From Sinotaia quadrata (taxonomy: Eukaryota > Mollusca > Gastropoda > Architaenioglossa > Viviparidae): a stretch of DNA of 64,000 bases. Made by a program: the position numbers and the translations under genes. The DNA lies in NCBI GenBank assembly GCA_028829895.1, contig CM054183.1, forward strand, positions 74,201,571 to 74,265,570. Direction: 5' to 3'. The notes under the pieces are model-generated. The model saw nothing but the letters and a program-made list of their open reading frames with translations. It searched no databases and had not been told where the DNA came from. Below, one piece after another: positions 22,721-36,020 of this stretch (positions within the stretch are counted from its first letter, which is position 1; each line of letters opens with the position of its first letter).

Positions 22721-23656
22721 GTATGTTTTTGTTTCATTTTAAATGTGACATATTGTGGGAAATCTTTGAGTTATACATGACATATTGTGGGAATTAAAAA
22801 TGCACTTTGAGTTATACTCTTATATTAGATGATCACAGTAAGAGATGGCAGGGTTCCAGTGTTGTTATTTTAAAGAAAATATAATACTTTTAAAATTCTT
22901 TCAGATAAGGAAAAAAGAAACACACATACACACACACACAATTTGTGTTTGATAGTACCATTTTGTGACATGATGCAAAAAAAAAAAAAAAAGTAGTTAA
23001 ACTAGAATATAAAAACATTAAAAAAAAAGAGGAAAATTATAAGAAAAATCATTTGTTTCTGTTAAAATAGAAAGTAAAGTTGAGATATGTTTTACAAGAC
23101 ATAAAATATTTTTTAATAAGCAATATAATTATCTCATTACAACAAATATATTTTCTCTATTAATCTAAATTATTAACTTAATTGGGATACATATTTGTTT
23201 AAAATGGGTTTATAGGACTATAACTTCATAATTTGGAAACCATATTTAGTTCCCAGTGATAAAGAACCTTCATAAAAGTACTTCAATTTTTGTCAACTAA
23301 ACAAAATTGTGATGTTATTATTATCTGTAAATAAGTAATAAACAAAGTGTCTATTTAAATATAACATTTTATAATATATATAATAAGCCTAATCGCAAAT
23401 GTTTATATTTTGACCGTAATTTGGTTTAAATGTACACACAAGCCATAAGAAACTTTAAATGCAAAAAGGTATTTACTATGTTAATCAATTTATTCAAAAT
23501 ATATCAAGATTATCAGAGATGTTTTCAAAAGTCGATGACTCAAAAACTTTCTTTGATCATGCTGTCACCACATCACGATCTTTGATGAAACGAGAGGTTT
23601 TTTTTTTCAGGCTTTGGAATTGTACTATTTGGGAATGTATTTATGACCCACAGCTA

Positions 23657-23831
23657 CAGTGGAACCCTGCGATAGCATGAATTCAAATATAATGCAGTCA
23701 TGGCATGGCTCCCGAAATTTTGTATATTTATTCACACATAATGCATTCCATTTAATAAACCCCACATTAACACAACCCCACTATTAACACAATCAGATTT
23801 TATGGACCCCAATTATCGCGAGGTTTCACTG
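23657..23831. mobile_element. 175-bp pogo/Tigger-type MITE
   Basis: TA dinucleotides flank it (23655-23656 and 23832-23833). The left end is CAGTGGAACCCTGCGATAGC; the right end on the other strand is CAGTGAAACCTCGCGATAAT. The ends match at 15 or more of 18 positions. It is short, has no coding capacity, and is typical of mariner/pogo-class MITEs. Confidence 0.85.
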
Positions 23832-23833
23832 TA

Positions 23834-26800
23834 TATGACCCTCGTGATACTCAGTATCACCTTATGTGAATACATTTCAAAATTTTTACACAAAAAGATC
23901 ATAACAGAGTTTGAGCAAGAAAGTGACCAATATTGGAATACAATTAATCAAACTGAACAAAGAACCTAACCAGAATTTTAAAACTTGCATTTGCACTCTC
24001 CTACAGGTTGGGGTGGGTGGGAATGGCATACCGCACAGACATTATCCAGCATGAGGAGACAGGCATTTGATGACAGTAAATCGCAGACCTGTTCAGTTTT
24101 CTGCATTTTGCAGTTTCTCTGCAAAACACACTCAATCTCCACTACTTCACATGGGTCCACCAAAAATCTGCTTTAAAAAAAAATTGGCTCATTAGTTTTT
24201 GGAGGACTCCTCCAATGCATTGAAAATCATCACTACACCAGTAGACACTGAGGAGATGCATTTATTAGATCTGAACTAGTGATGAAGTGTGCAGTATATG
24301 CTGCTAACAACACTATGATTGTAGATTGCTCTAATCGTGATTTTTCCACCATTCCGGAAAGGAACCATGTCCGGTATATTTGATTTTCTTAGCAAAGGGA
24401 ATAACTCTGTAACTATAAATAACATTTTTAACATAAACATGAATAATACATTAATTAGATTAATTTCTCACTAAATTTAATTATGACAATTTGTTCATTG
24501 TTTTTCTGTTAAAAAATCATTCATACTTTATAGATAAAAATATAATCAAAATAAAAACAAAAATATTATAGTAAATATATAAGAACTTGTATATGATGAG
24601 AACAATAAAGTGTAGTATATATTTTATATTGATTAGAGGATATGCACCAAACTAGTGAGACCTTTTTCACCCCTTTCTGCCCTCCCACTCTCCCCTCGAA
24701 CACATTCCAGTGATGATGTAAAACTGCTATTGAAACACACACACAATATTTGAAATTAAATTAATTATACTCTTATTTCTCATTGTTAAATTATTGGTAT
24801 GATACAATTTGTTTTTTTCTTAATTGTACTGTATGTGGTTTTTACCACACTACAGTAAATGTCAGTACTTGCTCCTGATTTGTTTGTTTCTTTAAATAAT
24901 TTAAATTAATGTTTGTAGGTTTAAGATATTAATACTATTATGTATAATCAAGTTTCCATTTGGAAAGGATTATATGTTTTGCCAATAGTACAGAGTTAAA
25001 AATCTGAACTGCAGTAAGTCTTAACAATTATCTGTTTATTTCTATACTTTCTTTTATATACATAATCTCACACAGATGACAATATAAATTTAAAAATAGA
25101 CTCAAATCCTTATTTTTTTTAACAAAAACAAAGTATTTACAAATAAATTTATTTAGAAAAATAATTCATATATATATATATGCATTTGACAGTATAAATT
25201 AAAAATAAATATTGTTTTCCAATTAAGCAAATTCAGTTTAAAAAATGTGTTTGGTAAAAATGTTGTGCTTTTAAGTTTTATATATGTATTCTTTTCTCAA
25301 AACCAGTAATAACCTCCTCAAAAGCCTAAAATGCTGCTTGAAACAGTACTCCTCTTAGCTTTTGTTCTAGGTAAACTGGTCTTAAATCATGCTTTAAATG
25401 GAATTGGCACTGGATCACAAAGTGACAACTGACAGGACAAATACTAATAGTAGGTATAACCAGCCATTTTTCAAAGTCTTAGGAAATGAATGAAATTTAC
25501 ACCATATACCTATCACGGTGAAAGAAGTCAGTTTACAAAAAAAAATGGTTGTTTAGCCTTTCTTCCATTTTTTTTTTTTACACAATTTTCAAAAATGGGG
25601 AAAAATGCTTTCTACACATATTTTACACTTTGCCATTTTTGCATCACCCTAAAGTAAAAAATGATTATCTGAGCTAAATTTTTGCATACCTCATGTATCC
25701 AATGCTGACATGAAGCATGATTTTTTTCTGAGGCAATAGCTTTCTTAATTTTTGAGTTATTGATTCTCAAAAATTTGTGTTTTTTCACAAATTGAGCAAT
25801 GGCACTTTGAGCCAACACTGAAAATGAACCACATTAATGCTTTTTTGCTTAATTTGAGTTCCATTAGATGTTTAACAAACTTTAAGTAATTATAATGAAA
25901 TAACAACTTAAAATTAGCCGACATTTGTAGTTAAAATGCACTTATTAATGTCTTATGTTTTAAAATTTATGATTATTTAAAAATAAGGGTAGAGGGCTGA
26001 TTGAAACCTATTGGCAGGTTTAAATAAAAACAATAGTATTATGTATTTTGAAACATGGTCCCTCAAAATCTTGGCCAATTTTTACAAGTAAAATGAACCC
26101 TAACAATAATTTAACCTATTACCAACTCTTAAAAGATACAATGATAGGGTATAGCCTCACAAAACTAAATAATTAATGCATATTTGAGGCTGTTGCTATT
26201 AGCGCTACCCGTTATGATTAATTAAATGGCTGTCATTCGTGATCCATCATAACTTAGTTAATAAACCAGTTTTTTTTGTGGGGAAAATCGATCTAGGATC
26301 AATGTGTGATCATTGCCAGACAGATATTATCAAACATTGTTAATAAAATTTACAGCAAAAATGATAAATAACGACTGTTTAGAAGGCCGATACTTGTCAT
26401 TTCTTGCTCACGTCCATGATGATCTCGAACGCATTACCATCTGTACAGATATGATCTTTATTCCCATCAAATAGCCTTAAAAGATTATCCAGATAATTAA
26501 TTAAAATATTTTTTTTACAACTGCAAGAGTTATAGTTAATTAAATTTAGTGAATTACTTTCGCAGCAGAGAAACAAGCAGAGCCGACAATGCCATGGCGA
26601 TCATACACCATTTATGTTTAGGCTTAGGCTGCACATTTTCCCGCTCTACTGGTTCCGCTATGAAAATGCCACTTTGTCATGCTATATACCATTTTAAAGA
26701 AGAGATTTTCTACTTTCTGTTGATATAAGAAAAAAAAACTATATTTTCAGAAATAACTGTGCAAAAACGTAATTGAAAAATAGGCTTTTTACAATCAACT

Positions 26801-28629
26801 TTTACATACAATAAAAATAAAAATACAGATTTGAAACTAACACAGTTGCATTCTACATTCATTTTTCTTTAGTTTGATATAAGATACATTCTGATAGGAC
26901 AATCGTAGCGGAACCCGTTTTAGTGTTTGCAAGGTATATCAAAACACGATGGTAAAACCGGAGATTGAGACTTTTGCCACAGCTATCGAAACACGCCAAA
27001 CGTACCTAATTTAATGCGATTGTACATGCTTCCACTCACTCACAAATAAAAAAATACATTAATGAAAAGTTGGAAGATAGTTTTATTCAACAAACTATTT
27101 CACAAGCGTGATAAATATGGAACATAAACACAGCACTTGTGACAAAATGGTAAAATTTTCGGAATTTAGTAGTTGTCCGCTATCATCATATAGAGGCTGG
27201 TTATACTTTCTGTTAAGTCTACATCTGCAGTTTTTTATATATATATGATTATCTGACACATGACTAATAGTAATAGACTTAGTGAAGAACTTTTTATGAA
27301 GTCTACATCTGATATTATTATATGTCATCACAACAATTAGACTTTAGTTACTAATCACCAGTATGACTTAAAAGCTTGAAAAGGACAAAGTAAGCTATAT
27401 TATGCTGCAATATCATTACAATAAAAGATAAGACTTTATTGTATGTTTATATAAATTGTGAAATCACCATCACCATAAAGCCCAACCTAAGTTACAATAT
27501 GACCTTAGCCCCTTTGTTAGTTTAGTTTGCCTGTTTCTTATTTGGTACTTAAACTCATTATATCAAGGCACAATGAAATTTGAGTTATCTTACCACAATA
27601 TGGCACCTTTGAAAAATGTAAGTAGTTCATGATATTATCATCATTATTTTATATTCACAAATTTATAATTTTCTTTATCATGTGCTAAGTTGAAAATGAA
27701 GGCAAACTAGTTTTTTTTAAAGCTGAATATTTCTGAATGCAATGAATAAATTGAAAAACATTAGCGTTCTGAATATTTTGATTGCATTGATTGTTAAAAT
27801 AACACATGGAGTTTATGACATTGATGATGGTTCGGTAAAAGAACAAGTTTTGGATCTGATTTATGTGGAAAGGAAGTGTGGCAAAGAAAATGCCTTTTAA
27901 AAATATTATTTCTTTATAAAATTGACCATTTCAAGGTAAAAGGTATCATGAGTATTACTTAAATGTATTATCACTGCTAAGAAAACCTTGATATAGTAAG
28001 TTTGTTGGATTATTTATAACAATGAAAATTTTAAAAAATGCATGCATATGTAAGCATATTACAGAAAGAGGTGCCATTTTCAAAATGAATTTGTATTACA
28101 AATAATTATAAATTAACTAAATACAAATTCTCGCTACTATCTTATAACATCAATTCTGAATATATACATGACACTTCAGTGCTTTATTTTTAAGACAACA
28201 CATTTCAAATGTGATACACTTGTCCAGAAAATGGCTTAAAATGAGCCATATATATATATATCACCACATTTAAATCTATACAATAGAAACAAATTCAATT
28301 TGAAAGTAGTTTACTTTTCGATTTTGACATGTAACATATTTTTTTTGTTTTTATTTATTATAGGTGAGTCTTAACTTTAACATTGAACTTTGAGTTTGAG
28401 TTGTGATTTGCATATACAAATTATCTTTGAGGAAGTGACCATAGCGAATAAGAGAAGGTAAACAGAAAAACAGAACTTCAAATAAGCAAAATCAAAATTT
28501 GACATCCACGAATGCTAAGAATTTAATGTATAGTTGTCTGAATTATAAATATAATTTATTCAGTCCTGTTAAAAATGCTTCAGGATAGAATACAAATTTA
28601 TAAAGCATATTTTTTTTTTGTGTATGCAG
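23834..28629. other. Intron 5, main part
   Basis: About 4.8 kb of AT-rich sequence with short (AT)n runs near 25170 and 27238. The segment 26140-26960 is of higher complexity (for example GCGCTACCCGTTATGATTAA, CGATCTAGGATCAATGTG) and may be an old repeat, but I find no ends or coding domain. Short open frames at 25612-25818 and 27095-27331 on the minus strand have no family signature. Confidence 0.45.
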
Positions 28630-28771
28630 ATGCGTTCAAGCTCAGATTCAAAGAACACTGAAAAGAAAGGTCTGCTATGGATTTTAGATGAGGAAGCCAT
28701 GTTTCCTAGAGCTTCAGAAGATGGTTTCATTGAAAGATTTTTTGCTCAGCATGGAGAGTCCCAAGTTAAAA
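28630..28771 (+). CDS. Myo18: Myosin-XVIII-like motor, exon 6
   Basis: The translation is MRSSSDSKNTEKKGLLWILD then EEAMFPRASEDGFIERFFAQ and HGESQVK. GLLWILDEEAMFPRASEDGF corresponds to the myosin motif LLALLDEECWFPKATDxSF of the lower 50 kDa domain, and to GLLWLLEEEALVPGASEDT in myosin XVIIIa. The ATG at 28630 is an internal methionine, not a start: a good acceptor (TATGCAG) precedes it and it continues exon 5 in phase 0. The donor GTATGC at 28772 leaves one base (phase 1), completed by AG at 30312 to give Lys. Confidence 0.94.
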
Positions 28772-29051
28772 GTATGCAACTTTCATATTAAGAATACATC
28801 TTGCTGTTTTAGTGACAAAAGCATTGAATTTCTCTATTTTCATTTACAGACATACAGTAAAAACAAGCTAATCAAAGCCTAGATAATATTTACACTATAT
28901 GAGTTTTAAATAATTATATAATTATTTTTATAAAATGTACAAACATTGCTTTTAGTACAGTCACATTGTTGTGATTTGTGATTTACAAATTGGCAACAAT
29001 ATTTAACATTGACTTCAGAATATGAGAGAAAACAGTCGATTTATATTCTAG

Positions 29052-29438
29052 CAAAGGATTTCTCAACTTTCAGATGGAGACAGATAAACTGAGAGATTAA
29101 TGATGAGAGTTACTCCTTATATTGTTTGTTTAATTTACATCACTTATTAACAAATTCATGTTTCCAACATTTAAATTCACTAACAGTTTTTTATATATAT
29201 ATATATATATGGAAGAAATAATGTGTCAGTAGAAGTCACTTTAAAAATGGTCACACCATTAATGAATGTGTAGCTCAGTTTCACAACTAGGTTCCACAAA
29301 AGGTCGCTAGGGGTTCTCTGAGATTGATTAGGAAAACATAAGCATCATAGATATAATAATTTTGATGCAGGGGTTCCTTGAGACCTTAAAATTATTTCAT
29401 GGGTTCCTCCAGGGTAAAATAGGCTTGAGAAGAGCTTG
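29052..29438. mobile_element. Probable hAT-like MITE (old)
   Basis: The left end is CAAAGGATTTCTCAACTTTC; the right end on the opposite strand is CAAGCTCTTCTCAAGCCTAT. The interior has GGGGTTCCTTGAGACC and GGGTTCCTCCAGGG, phrases seen in widespread non-autonomous hAT families with TTCTCAA ends. No clear 8-bp duplication remains, so boundaries are tentative. Confidence 0.45.
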
Positions 29439-30311
29439 TGTAGCTTGAAAACATGTTAGTGTTTGAAATTGTGTGTAGGTAAATTATGTTCTTTTTAATC
29501 AAATTTGGATGCATCTGGTGAACTTTGGTTTTCAATGATTATTTTATTGTTTAAAAAAAAAAGGTAATTTATACTTTTATTGAAAATAGCATTTATTTAA
29601 TAAACACATTTATTTAATAAATACACTGGACTTGTATTTTTATTATTACAAATAATTCATTTTGTAGCAATCCAATCTAGAGTCGAAATGAAACAAACAT
29701 TTTTTCTTTTCTTAAATTAACACTAAAAGAATTATAATTTGTTATAATAACTTTCATTACTGTTGCAAACTGATCAAACTCTTATATATTACTATTTACT
29801 ACAGTTCAGATATTTTCTCCCATTTCATAACATCCAGTGTCTAATCCTTTGTACTAAAAGATATTTTTCTTAAGAAAAGTAAAGAAAGAGATAAAAGTTA
29901 AAGGATAAGATTTTGACTTTTATTGGGCTGGTAAAAAAAAAAAGTATTTAGCTATTTAACTTGTATAAATGTGCAAATTAAAAAAAGTATCTTTAAAAAT
30001 GTGTAGACAACAAGATAATATGACATTAGTAAATAATCTTTGCATTATATAAAACAAAGGCAAATGCAGAAGGTTGGTTTTGAATAAGTAGATTTTGATT
30101 CAGACATATTGTGGTTACACTGCTAGAAGTACAAGTTACTTTATATGTGTCTTCACCTGAATTTCATTACTGCAGTATTAATAATTTTTTTTATAACAAA
30201 AACAAAAAGAGAGATTTTTATACAGCCATTTTTTTAGGCATTAGATTTGTATCTTTAACATTGTAATATGTTCTTGTTATTTCCCCTATTTTAAAAAATA
30301 AAATAAAACAG

Positions 30312-30471
30312 AGAACAGATTGTTGAAGAAAGGTTCCCTTGGCCACACTTTTATTTTGAACCACAACCAAGGAACATCCCCAGTACAGTACAATGCTTCT
30401 GGGTGGCTTAGAGGTTGTCGTGACAGTCCCATTGCTAGAAATGCCACTGTTATCCTTCAAGACTCCAAAGT
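30312..30471 (+). CDS. Myo18: Myosin-XVIII-like motor, exon 7
   Basis: The translation reads NRLLKKGSLGHTFILNHNQG, then TSPVQYNASGWLRGCRDSPI and ARNATVILQDSKV. GHTFILNHNQGTSPVQYNASGWL matches the lower 50 kDa strand and loop region (class II: FCILHYAGKVTYNASAWL; class XVIII: [22 protein letters not shown]). The exon follows exon 6 after a 1.5 kb intron, the shortest in the window. The acceptor is AAAACAG and the donor GTAAGT at 30472 (phase 2, Val codon GT|A). It ends just before a 10.4 kb intron. Confidence 0.95.
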
Positions 30472-30514
30472 GTAAGTATAAAGTGGTTGTGAGAGAAATT
30501 TTTCAAAGTAAAAT

Positions 30515-31804
30515 GTGACCTGTCACCACAAAAAGATACTTAAGTCGGATTTTGGGGGTATTGAGATATATATATCAATAGAAAGAAACTTGAAAGGGCT
30601 TTCTGTTGATATAAAAATAAAGAGTGTAGGACAAAATATGGAAAAGTTATGTTTGTTTGAAGTGCACTACTGTCCGGACGGCCATTTTGAGAAAATCGGC
30701 CTCAAAGATTGAACACATTTCTGAGAGGTTTTTCCTTAGCAACCATATATTAATCTGCTTCATTTGCAATCAGAGTTGAAGAAGACACAATAGCTAACAC
30801 TGTAATAACTATAAACAACAAATATATTGTTACATCATTTACAGACAACAGTCTTTTTAAGCCATAACGATTAGAATTTCTGTATTCGAGAATGATTATT
30901 GTGGCTCACAGAATATTCTAAAATTAAGGCATAATATTGAATTGATACCTCTTTCTAAATCTGATGCTAGCTCCACTAAATAAATCACAGATTAAAGCTG
31001 CATTACTTTCACATTCTTAAAAAAAATATCGTTTAAATAATCCAATAATTATAGCACACCTTTCACTTCAGTGTACAGTCAGTTATCGTCAGCTGTCGTC
31101 TGTTCGATCACGCGATTCGCTGTCCGTGTCACTTTCAGATAAAAATCCACCAGCTACATCCTCATTAGCAAAATAATCAGATATCAAATGTTTAATCTGA
31201 ATGCTTTCTTTTTGTAAGATGTTGCTTTCTTTACATGAATTCAACAAATTAGCGATTCGTTTCTCCATGTTTACATTACGCATTACAGGACGAAACTGTC
31301 TCCCTTGTGTGCGTTTCAACCAATCGCGACCGTCTTTTTATGAGAGCATGCTTGGTAACTTATAGCAAGCTTTGATAAACTGTCTGCGTATTGGCTGACG
31401 CTTTTCACTTTGTTTACGCCAAGCACAGCCTTATAAAACATTCTAAATAAAACATTATAAATAACCAGCGTCGTCAGCATAAAAATAGGCTTTTTCCTGA
31501 GCATTCTGATATACAACATGATGAGGTTCAGCCAGGGATTCTACCGTCTACGATCATCAGATTATAGCACTTTGGGGCCATATTTTTCCTTCGAAGTTAG
31601 ACTGTAGGTCACAAAAAAATAATAATAAAGCTATTTCTAGTTCGAATTAAGGAAAAACACGCTAGTAATTTGTTGTTCGATGGTTTGGGAACATGCTAAA
31701 ATGAAAATCTCAATTTCACCCATGTAGACCCCCACCTTCGTTTTTGCCGTTTTTCTCGGCTTAGCCTTGCGCGACTTAAGTATCTTTTTGTGGTGACAGG
31801 TCAC
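30515..31804. mobile_element. 1.29-kb DNA element with 33-bp perfect TIRs
   Basis: Positions 30515-30547 (starting GTGACCTGTCACCACAAAAA and ending TTAAGTCG) are the exact reverse complement of 31772-31804. The flanks are AAAT on both sides (30511-30514 and 31805-31808), a possible 4-bp target duplication. The terminal GTGACCTGTCAC is itself nearly palindromic. Beyond the perfect part the two ends keep only loose similarity (GGGGGT..., ATTGAGAT). A 76-codon minus-strand frame at 31089-31319 lies inside. Superfamily not assigned. Confidence 0.82.
31089..31319 (-). CDS. Small ORF inside the 33-bp-TIR element
   Basis: Seventy-six codons beginning MKRTQGRQFRPVMRNVNMEK and ending in an acidic tail GGFLSESDTDSESRDRTDDS. 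A basic N-terminus followed by an acidic Ser/Asp-rich C-terminus could be the remnant N-terminus of a transposase, but no domain is recognised. A 67-codon open stretch directly upstream on the same strand (31316-31519) may belong to the same decayed gene. Confidence 0.3.
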   Translation of the reverse strand: MKRTQGRQFRPVMRNVNMEKRIANLLNSCKESNILQKESIQIKHLISDYFANEDVAGGFLSESDTDSESRDRTDDS

Positions 31805-32883
31805 AAATGAGTTTTCTTTTGAGATGACTGTATATGAGGAGTCATACAATTGTATATGCATAAAAGCTATAGCTAATTAGGAACACATATGCTCCTATGG
31901 GCAAATAAATGATAAAGAACTTATCCAATAGCATGCCCATAATGAGAGTGATGTCCCTTAGTGCCCCCAAAAGTGAAGTGGAAAGATTGGGAGAATCAGT
32001 GGTCATTATTCAGCAAAAGCTCATTTTACTTTCAAAAATTCCTTTTTTTTCATCATTCAACCATGTATGAGGAGAATAATGAATAGGACTGGGAGTTCTG
32101 CGCAAGAACACAGACAATATTTATTTATGAGTTAAGAGCATTAACCCATTCGCTGTCATGCAAAATTTCGCCACTCGGCAGCTCTGTGTCAGGTACTTTT
32201 GCTGCTCGGCGCTGATTTTCCAGGTTGCCATATTAAAAAATTAAAAACAAACTTACTATTGAATGGATTTTCAAATTGTTAATTTTAAACTATTATCAAC
32301 ATATTATAGATTTGGTAACGTTTGTTTTAAATTTATTTCAAAATTCAAAAATAAATAAATAATAAAAAGTTTTCTTACCTTTTTGTTGCACTTGCAAATT
32401 CATGCATCGTTGTTGTATTCCTGGAAGACTTTAGTCCAAGTGTTGTAGGGATGTTTCGGCAGTGTTTTAGGCTGAGAGCCAGGGTGTTGCCTCATCAGAA
32501 GTCTCTCCAACAGTTATAAAACACAGAGCATCAAGCACACCACCTAGTACTTTTACTCACTGGCTACAGTGCCCGAGATGTGTCTGATGAAAGCTTCCAA
32601 ATGTAGAAAAACAGATCTCATCCGTGAAATATAAATCACAGTTCAAAAGTTCCAAAAGAAGTAAAATCATTTAAATTATATTATGCCAGCCCCTACCAAA
32701 TAAGATGATTTATATATAATAATAAAATTGTAGATATAGAGTCAAAGTTAGTGAAGCACAAATCCAACTGAAGTTAGGAAACTTTTTCCACATATGTCTA
32801 GTTCAAGAATAATTCTTTTTTACACACCAAAAAATGAAGAAGGAAACAATGACTCCATTTGCTTGGTAAGATGATTTACATAT

Positions 32884-33652
32884 TAGCCCCTGTTAGTTTT
32901 GGTATTTCTGTGTGTTTGTGTGTGTATCATTGTAATGTGTATGTGTACAGCCACATCTGTGCACTTGTTTTACAAGTAGGATCATGGCTGTCTGCAGTCG
33001 CTCCCTCTGTTTTAAATTGCTTGGTATATTGGTGCATAAACGTGTTAACGCTAATTTATAGAGCTGTGTTAGAGTGCATGCTTTTATTGTTGTATACTGT
33101 TTTAGGTAGTTAGTAATTGAAGTTGACATTTATATATTCATAAAGGAGATACTTTATATTTTTAATTGATGTATTTTTATGTGATAAATAATGTTATTGT
33201 ATTTGTGTATTTTGTAATTATGTGTGTGTGAATGCTTTTTCTACAGCCTACCAACACATTTTTAAATTTTATTATAGGTTTAATTCTTTAGATTATATAC
33301 TAGGAAAGATTTGTATATTAATGTATAATTTTAGTAGTTTCATTGTATATTTGAATTATTATGTATTTTTTAGGCATTAGGTATAATTGAGTTTTGAAAG
33401 TAAGTAAAGAAACACAGAATTTATTTTTAGAAGCCTTTTACACTAGATTTTTATTTTCAGTATCCTGGGCTTCAGGGAAGGCCGCCCCCATAGAATAGAG
33501 CATGTGGTTTGACTGAGTGTGTGCCTACGTGCAAATAAAGACAATGTAACAACAACCAAGCGTGTTGTCAGATCTGTTGTCGGGACTGCCGTTCATCATC
33601 GTCGTTCATCAGCAATGTCCTTATGTTTATGACCTGGATCTCCATCTACTTT
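32884..33652. mobile_element. ~770-bp insertion within the piggyBac element
   Basis: Relative to the first piggyBac, the sequence after GGTAAGATGATTTA is interrupted and resumes at ATATAATAAAATT. The pentamer CATAT occurs at both joints (32879-32883 and 33653-33657), a possible target duplication. The insert contains AATAAAGACAATGTAACAAC near its right end, resembling a polyadenylation region, so a solo LTR or other retroelement piece is possible. There is no coding domain. Confidence 0.45.
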
Positions 33653-33708
33653 CATATATAATAAAATTATAGATCCAGATGCAGAAAATTTTATTATAAA
33701 ATTCAATA

Positions 33709-36020
33709 TCAGTAAAATTTAGAAATTTTAAATACTCTGCTAGTCCCTATGGTACATTGAATACAGAGGTAGCTTGTCAGGTAAAAGTAATAAGTACTGA
33801 GTATGTGTTCAATTTCATCAGGAGTAAAAGAAGAAAATGTACAAATAGGCCTAAATGAAGTATTTAATAATGTAAATGAACAGAAAATAAATTGAAAATA
33901 TTTACGTTGCTGAATTAAATATATTGTGAAGTATGAAAATAAATGTTCAAACAAACTGCTCATATAATACAAAGAAGAAAATAGACAAAAGGAAAGAAGA
34001 ATTAGAAAAAAGAATTTAGAAGTCTGCTTTGAATAAAATATTTCAAAGCAATGGGTTAGACACAGACCAACCTCACATGTTGGACACTCATGACATGATA
34101 TTTTCTCAATTTTATTTCCTGAACAAACACAACATCTTTTCCTCTGGGCTTGTTTAGTTGGATCAAAGCAAGAAATAAGTGCAATAAAATGTTTGCCCAT
34201 CAGCCTAGCTGGTCGAAATTGGGCAAAAGAAGGACCACTTTTAGAAACACGGACATCAGGATATTTTTCAAAAATTTGCCTGGCTACTTCAAGTCTGAAG
34301 TCTAGCAATGGAATTAATTTACCTGTGTGTTTCTTGTAAACAGTACAGGCATTGTATAGTGCAATATCAAGAGAGTGAAAGAAAACTTTCTTGTACCACT
34401 TTACTGTTTTTCTCATGCTAGGATATGCAATAGTGTCACTGTCACACAAATCCACCCCTCCCATATACTTGTTGTAATCACAAATGCATGCTGGTTTCAA
34501 AATTGGTTGTTTTAATTAATTTAATTTTGTAATTAGTTTTGCCTGTATTTGTCATTGTGCTGAACATGAGAATCTGTTTCTTGTCTTGCCAAGCAAAACA
34601 AGAAATGCCATCACAATGAACAATTGAAATTTGTCCTGGTAGGAGTTTTGTGTCTGGAATGTTCTTTGGCATGTCTTTTCTATTCCCCATAACAGTTCCA
34701 CATTTGTATTTGTAGTTTGCCAAAAGAGTGCATGCTAGGGTGTGGCTAGTGAAAAAGTGATCTGTGTATAGCTTGTAATAATTCTCTAGCAGTGGTTCTA
34801 AAAGTGTTAGAACCACTTTTTCACCCTGATTTCCATCAGTACAACTGTACTCTGTGTCTTTCCTTATGTACATAATGAAAGCTAAAATATACCCTGTTGT
34901 ACTTTCACAGATTTTGTATGATTTGATTCCAAATCATGCACATTTAGATTTTATGTACTGCCTAAAGCCCAAATGACCTTTTCAGAGCATCAGAGATTCA
35001 TCCACACAAATATTTTCACCAGGCACATAAACTGATGGAAATACTTCTCTGAAATAATCAATCTGACTTTCTGGATACAGACGCCAGCTCCAGGGACTTT
35101 GTTATTCAAAAAATGTAAACAACTCAGTAATAAACGAAATCTGCGACCTGACATAACTTTGCGAAAAAAATATTGATTAGTAAATTCATCATTTGAAAAA
35201 TAATGATAAATCCTAGGTCTTTTAGTTATTTCCATAAAAAAGTAAGTCATCATTCTGACTTTCTGGATATGCTCGCCAGCTCCAGGGACATTGTTATTCA
35301 AAAAATGTAAACAACTCAATAATAAACTAAATCTGTGACCTGACATAACTTTGCGAAAAAAATATTGATTAGTAAATTCATCATTTGAAAAATAATGATG
35401 AATCCTAGGTCTTTTAGTTATTCCCATGAAAAAAATAAGCCCATAAAACTGAAAAATTTCAGATACCTCTGTATCACACCATTGTTTGATATGAGACAAA
35501 GTAGGAAGGTTTGGTCGCATTAGTAGATCTGCAGTGTAAATATTTGTGAACTCGACAATTTTTGCACAAAATTTACTGATAAAAATGCTTTAAAAATATT
35601 GAGTTCTCTAGCATTTTCTGCAAATGGCATTTGTATTCCACTGTTTCCTGCAAAAGCATGGGGCTTTTCCATGCATGTAGCAGACGACAGCCATATTTTG
35701 ATCATGACTGGTTTTCATCCTACTGGCACTGGCCTGTTTGAAACTGGCTGTTTATTTTATTTCTTTGAGCTGCAAATTCATTATTGGCATCATGTATAGA
35801 TGACATAACATTTAACAGTTATGTTTTCTTGCCAATAAACAGTAAGATCTTCCTCTCTATGCCATCTCATTTCTGAACTCTTTTTTACTTTTGAAAATAC
35901 TTCAAACACTTTCTCCTTACAATTTAAAAAGAAGTCTAAATTTATAAAATTTATCATACAAGGTTCTGTTTGAACAAACATGTATAATACGTAGACCAGA
36001 TGGAGAAAAACATTCAACAT
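33709..36020 (-). pseudogene. piggyBac transposase pseudogene (PGBD4-like)
   Basis: Read on the minus strand. The start region gives GIQMPFAENARELNIFKAFL (35520-35705). The core at 34990-35520 gives FYGLIFFMGITKRPRIHHYF and LLLSCLHFLNN. The first catalytic Asp region follows as ENICVDESLM near 34995. The later core reads DYNKYMGGVDLCDSDTIAYP and RKTVKWYKKVFFHSLDIALY. A C-terminal cysteine-rich domain reads RCCVCSGN..CHECPTCEVGLC (about 34050-34150). At least two nonsense codons sit just after VDESLM (a Trp and an Arg position now TGA), frames shift, and a 64-codon segment is duplicated in tandem. It cannot encode an active enzyme as is. Confidence 0.88.

Larger units (their letters stand above)
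32145..36020 (-). mobile_element. Second piggyBac-like element, right end not found
   Basis: The left (3') end begins TTAACCCATTCGCTGTCATG at 32141, like the first piggyBac (TTAACCCTTTCGCTGTCG). About 1.5 kb of 3' sequence precedes the decayed transposase at 33709-36020. I cannot find a matching TTAA-flanked right end, so the 5' end may be truncated or too diverged. A separate ~770-bp insertion interrupts the 3' part at about 32884-33652. Confidence 0.75.

Noticed and set aside
28630..28882. Start of a new gene at the ATG of 28630
   Set aside because: A good splice acceptor precedes it and the translation continues the myosin motor in phase with exon 5. The ATG is internal.
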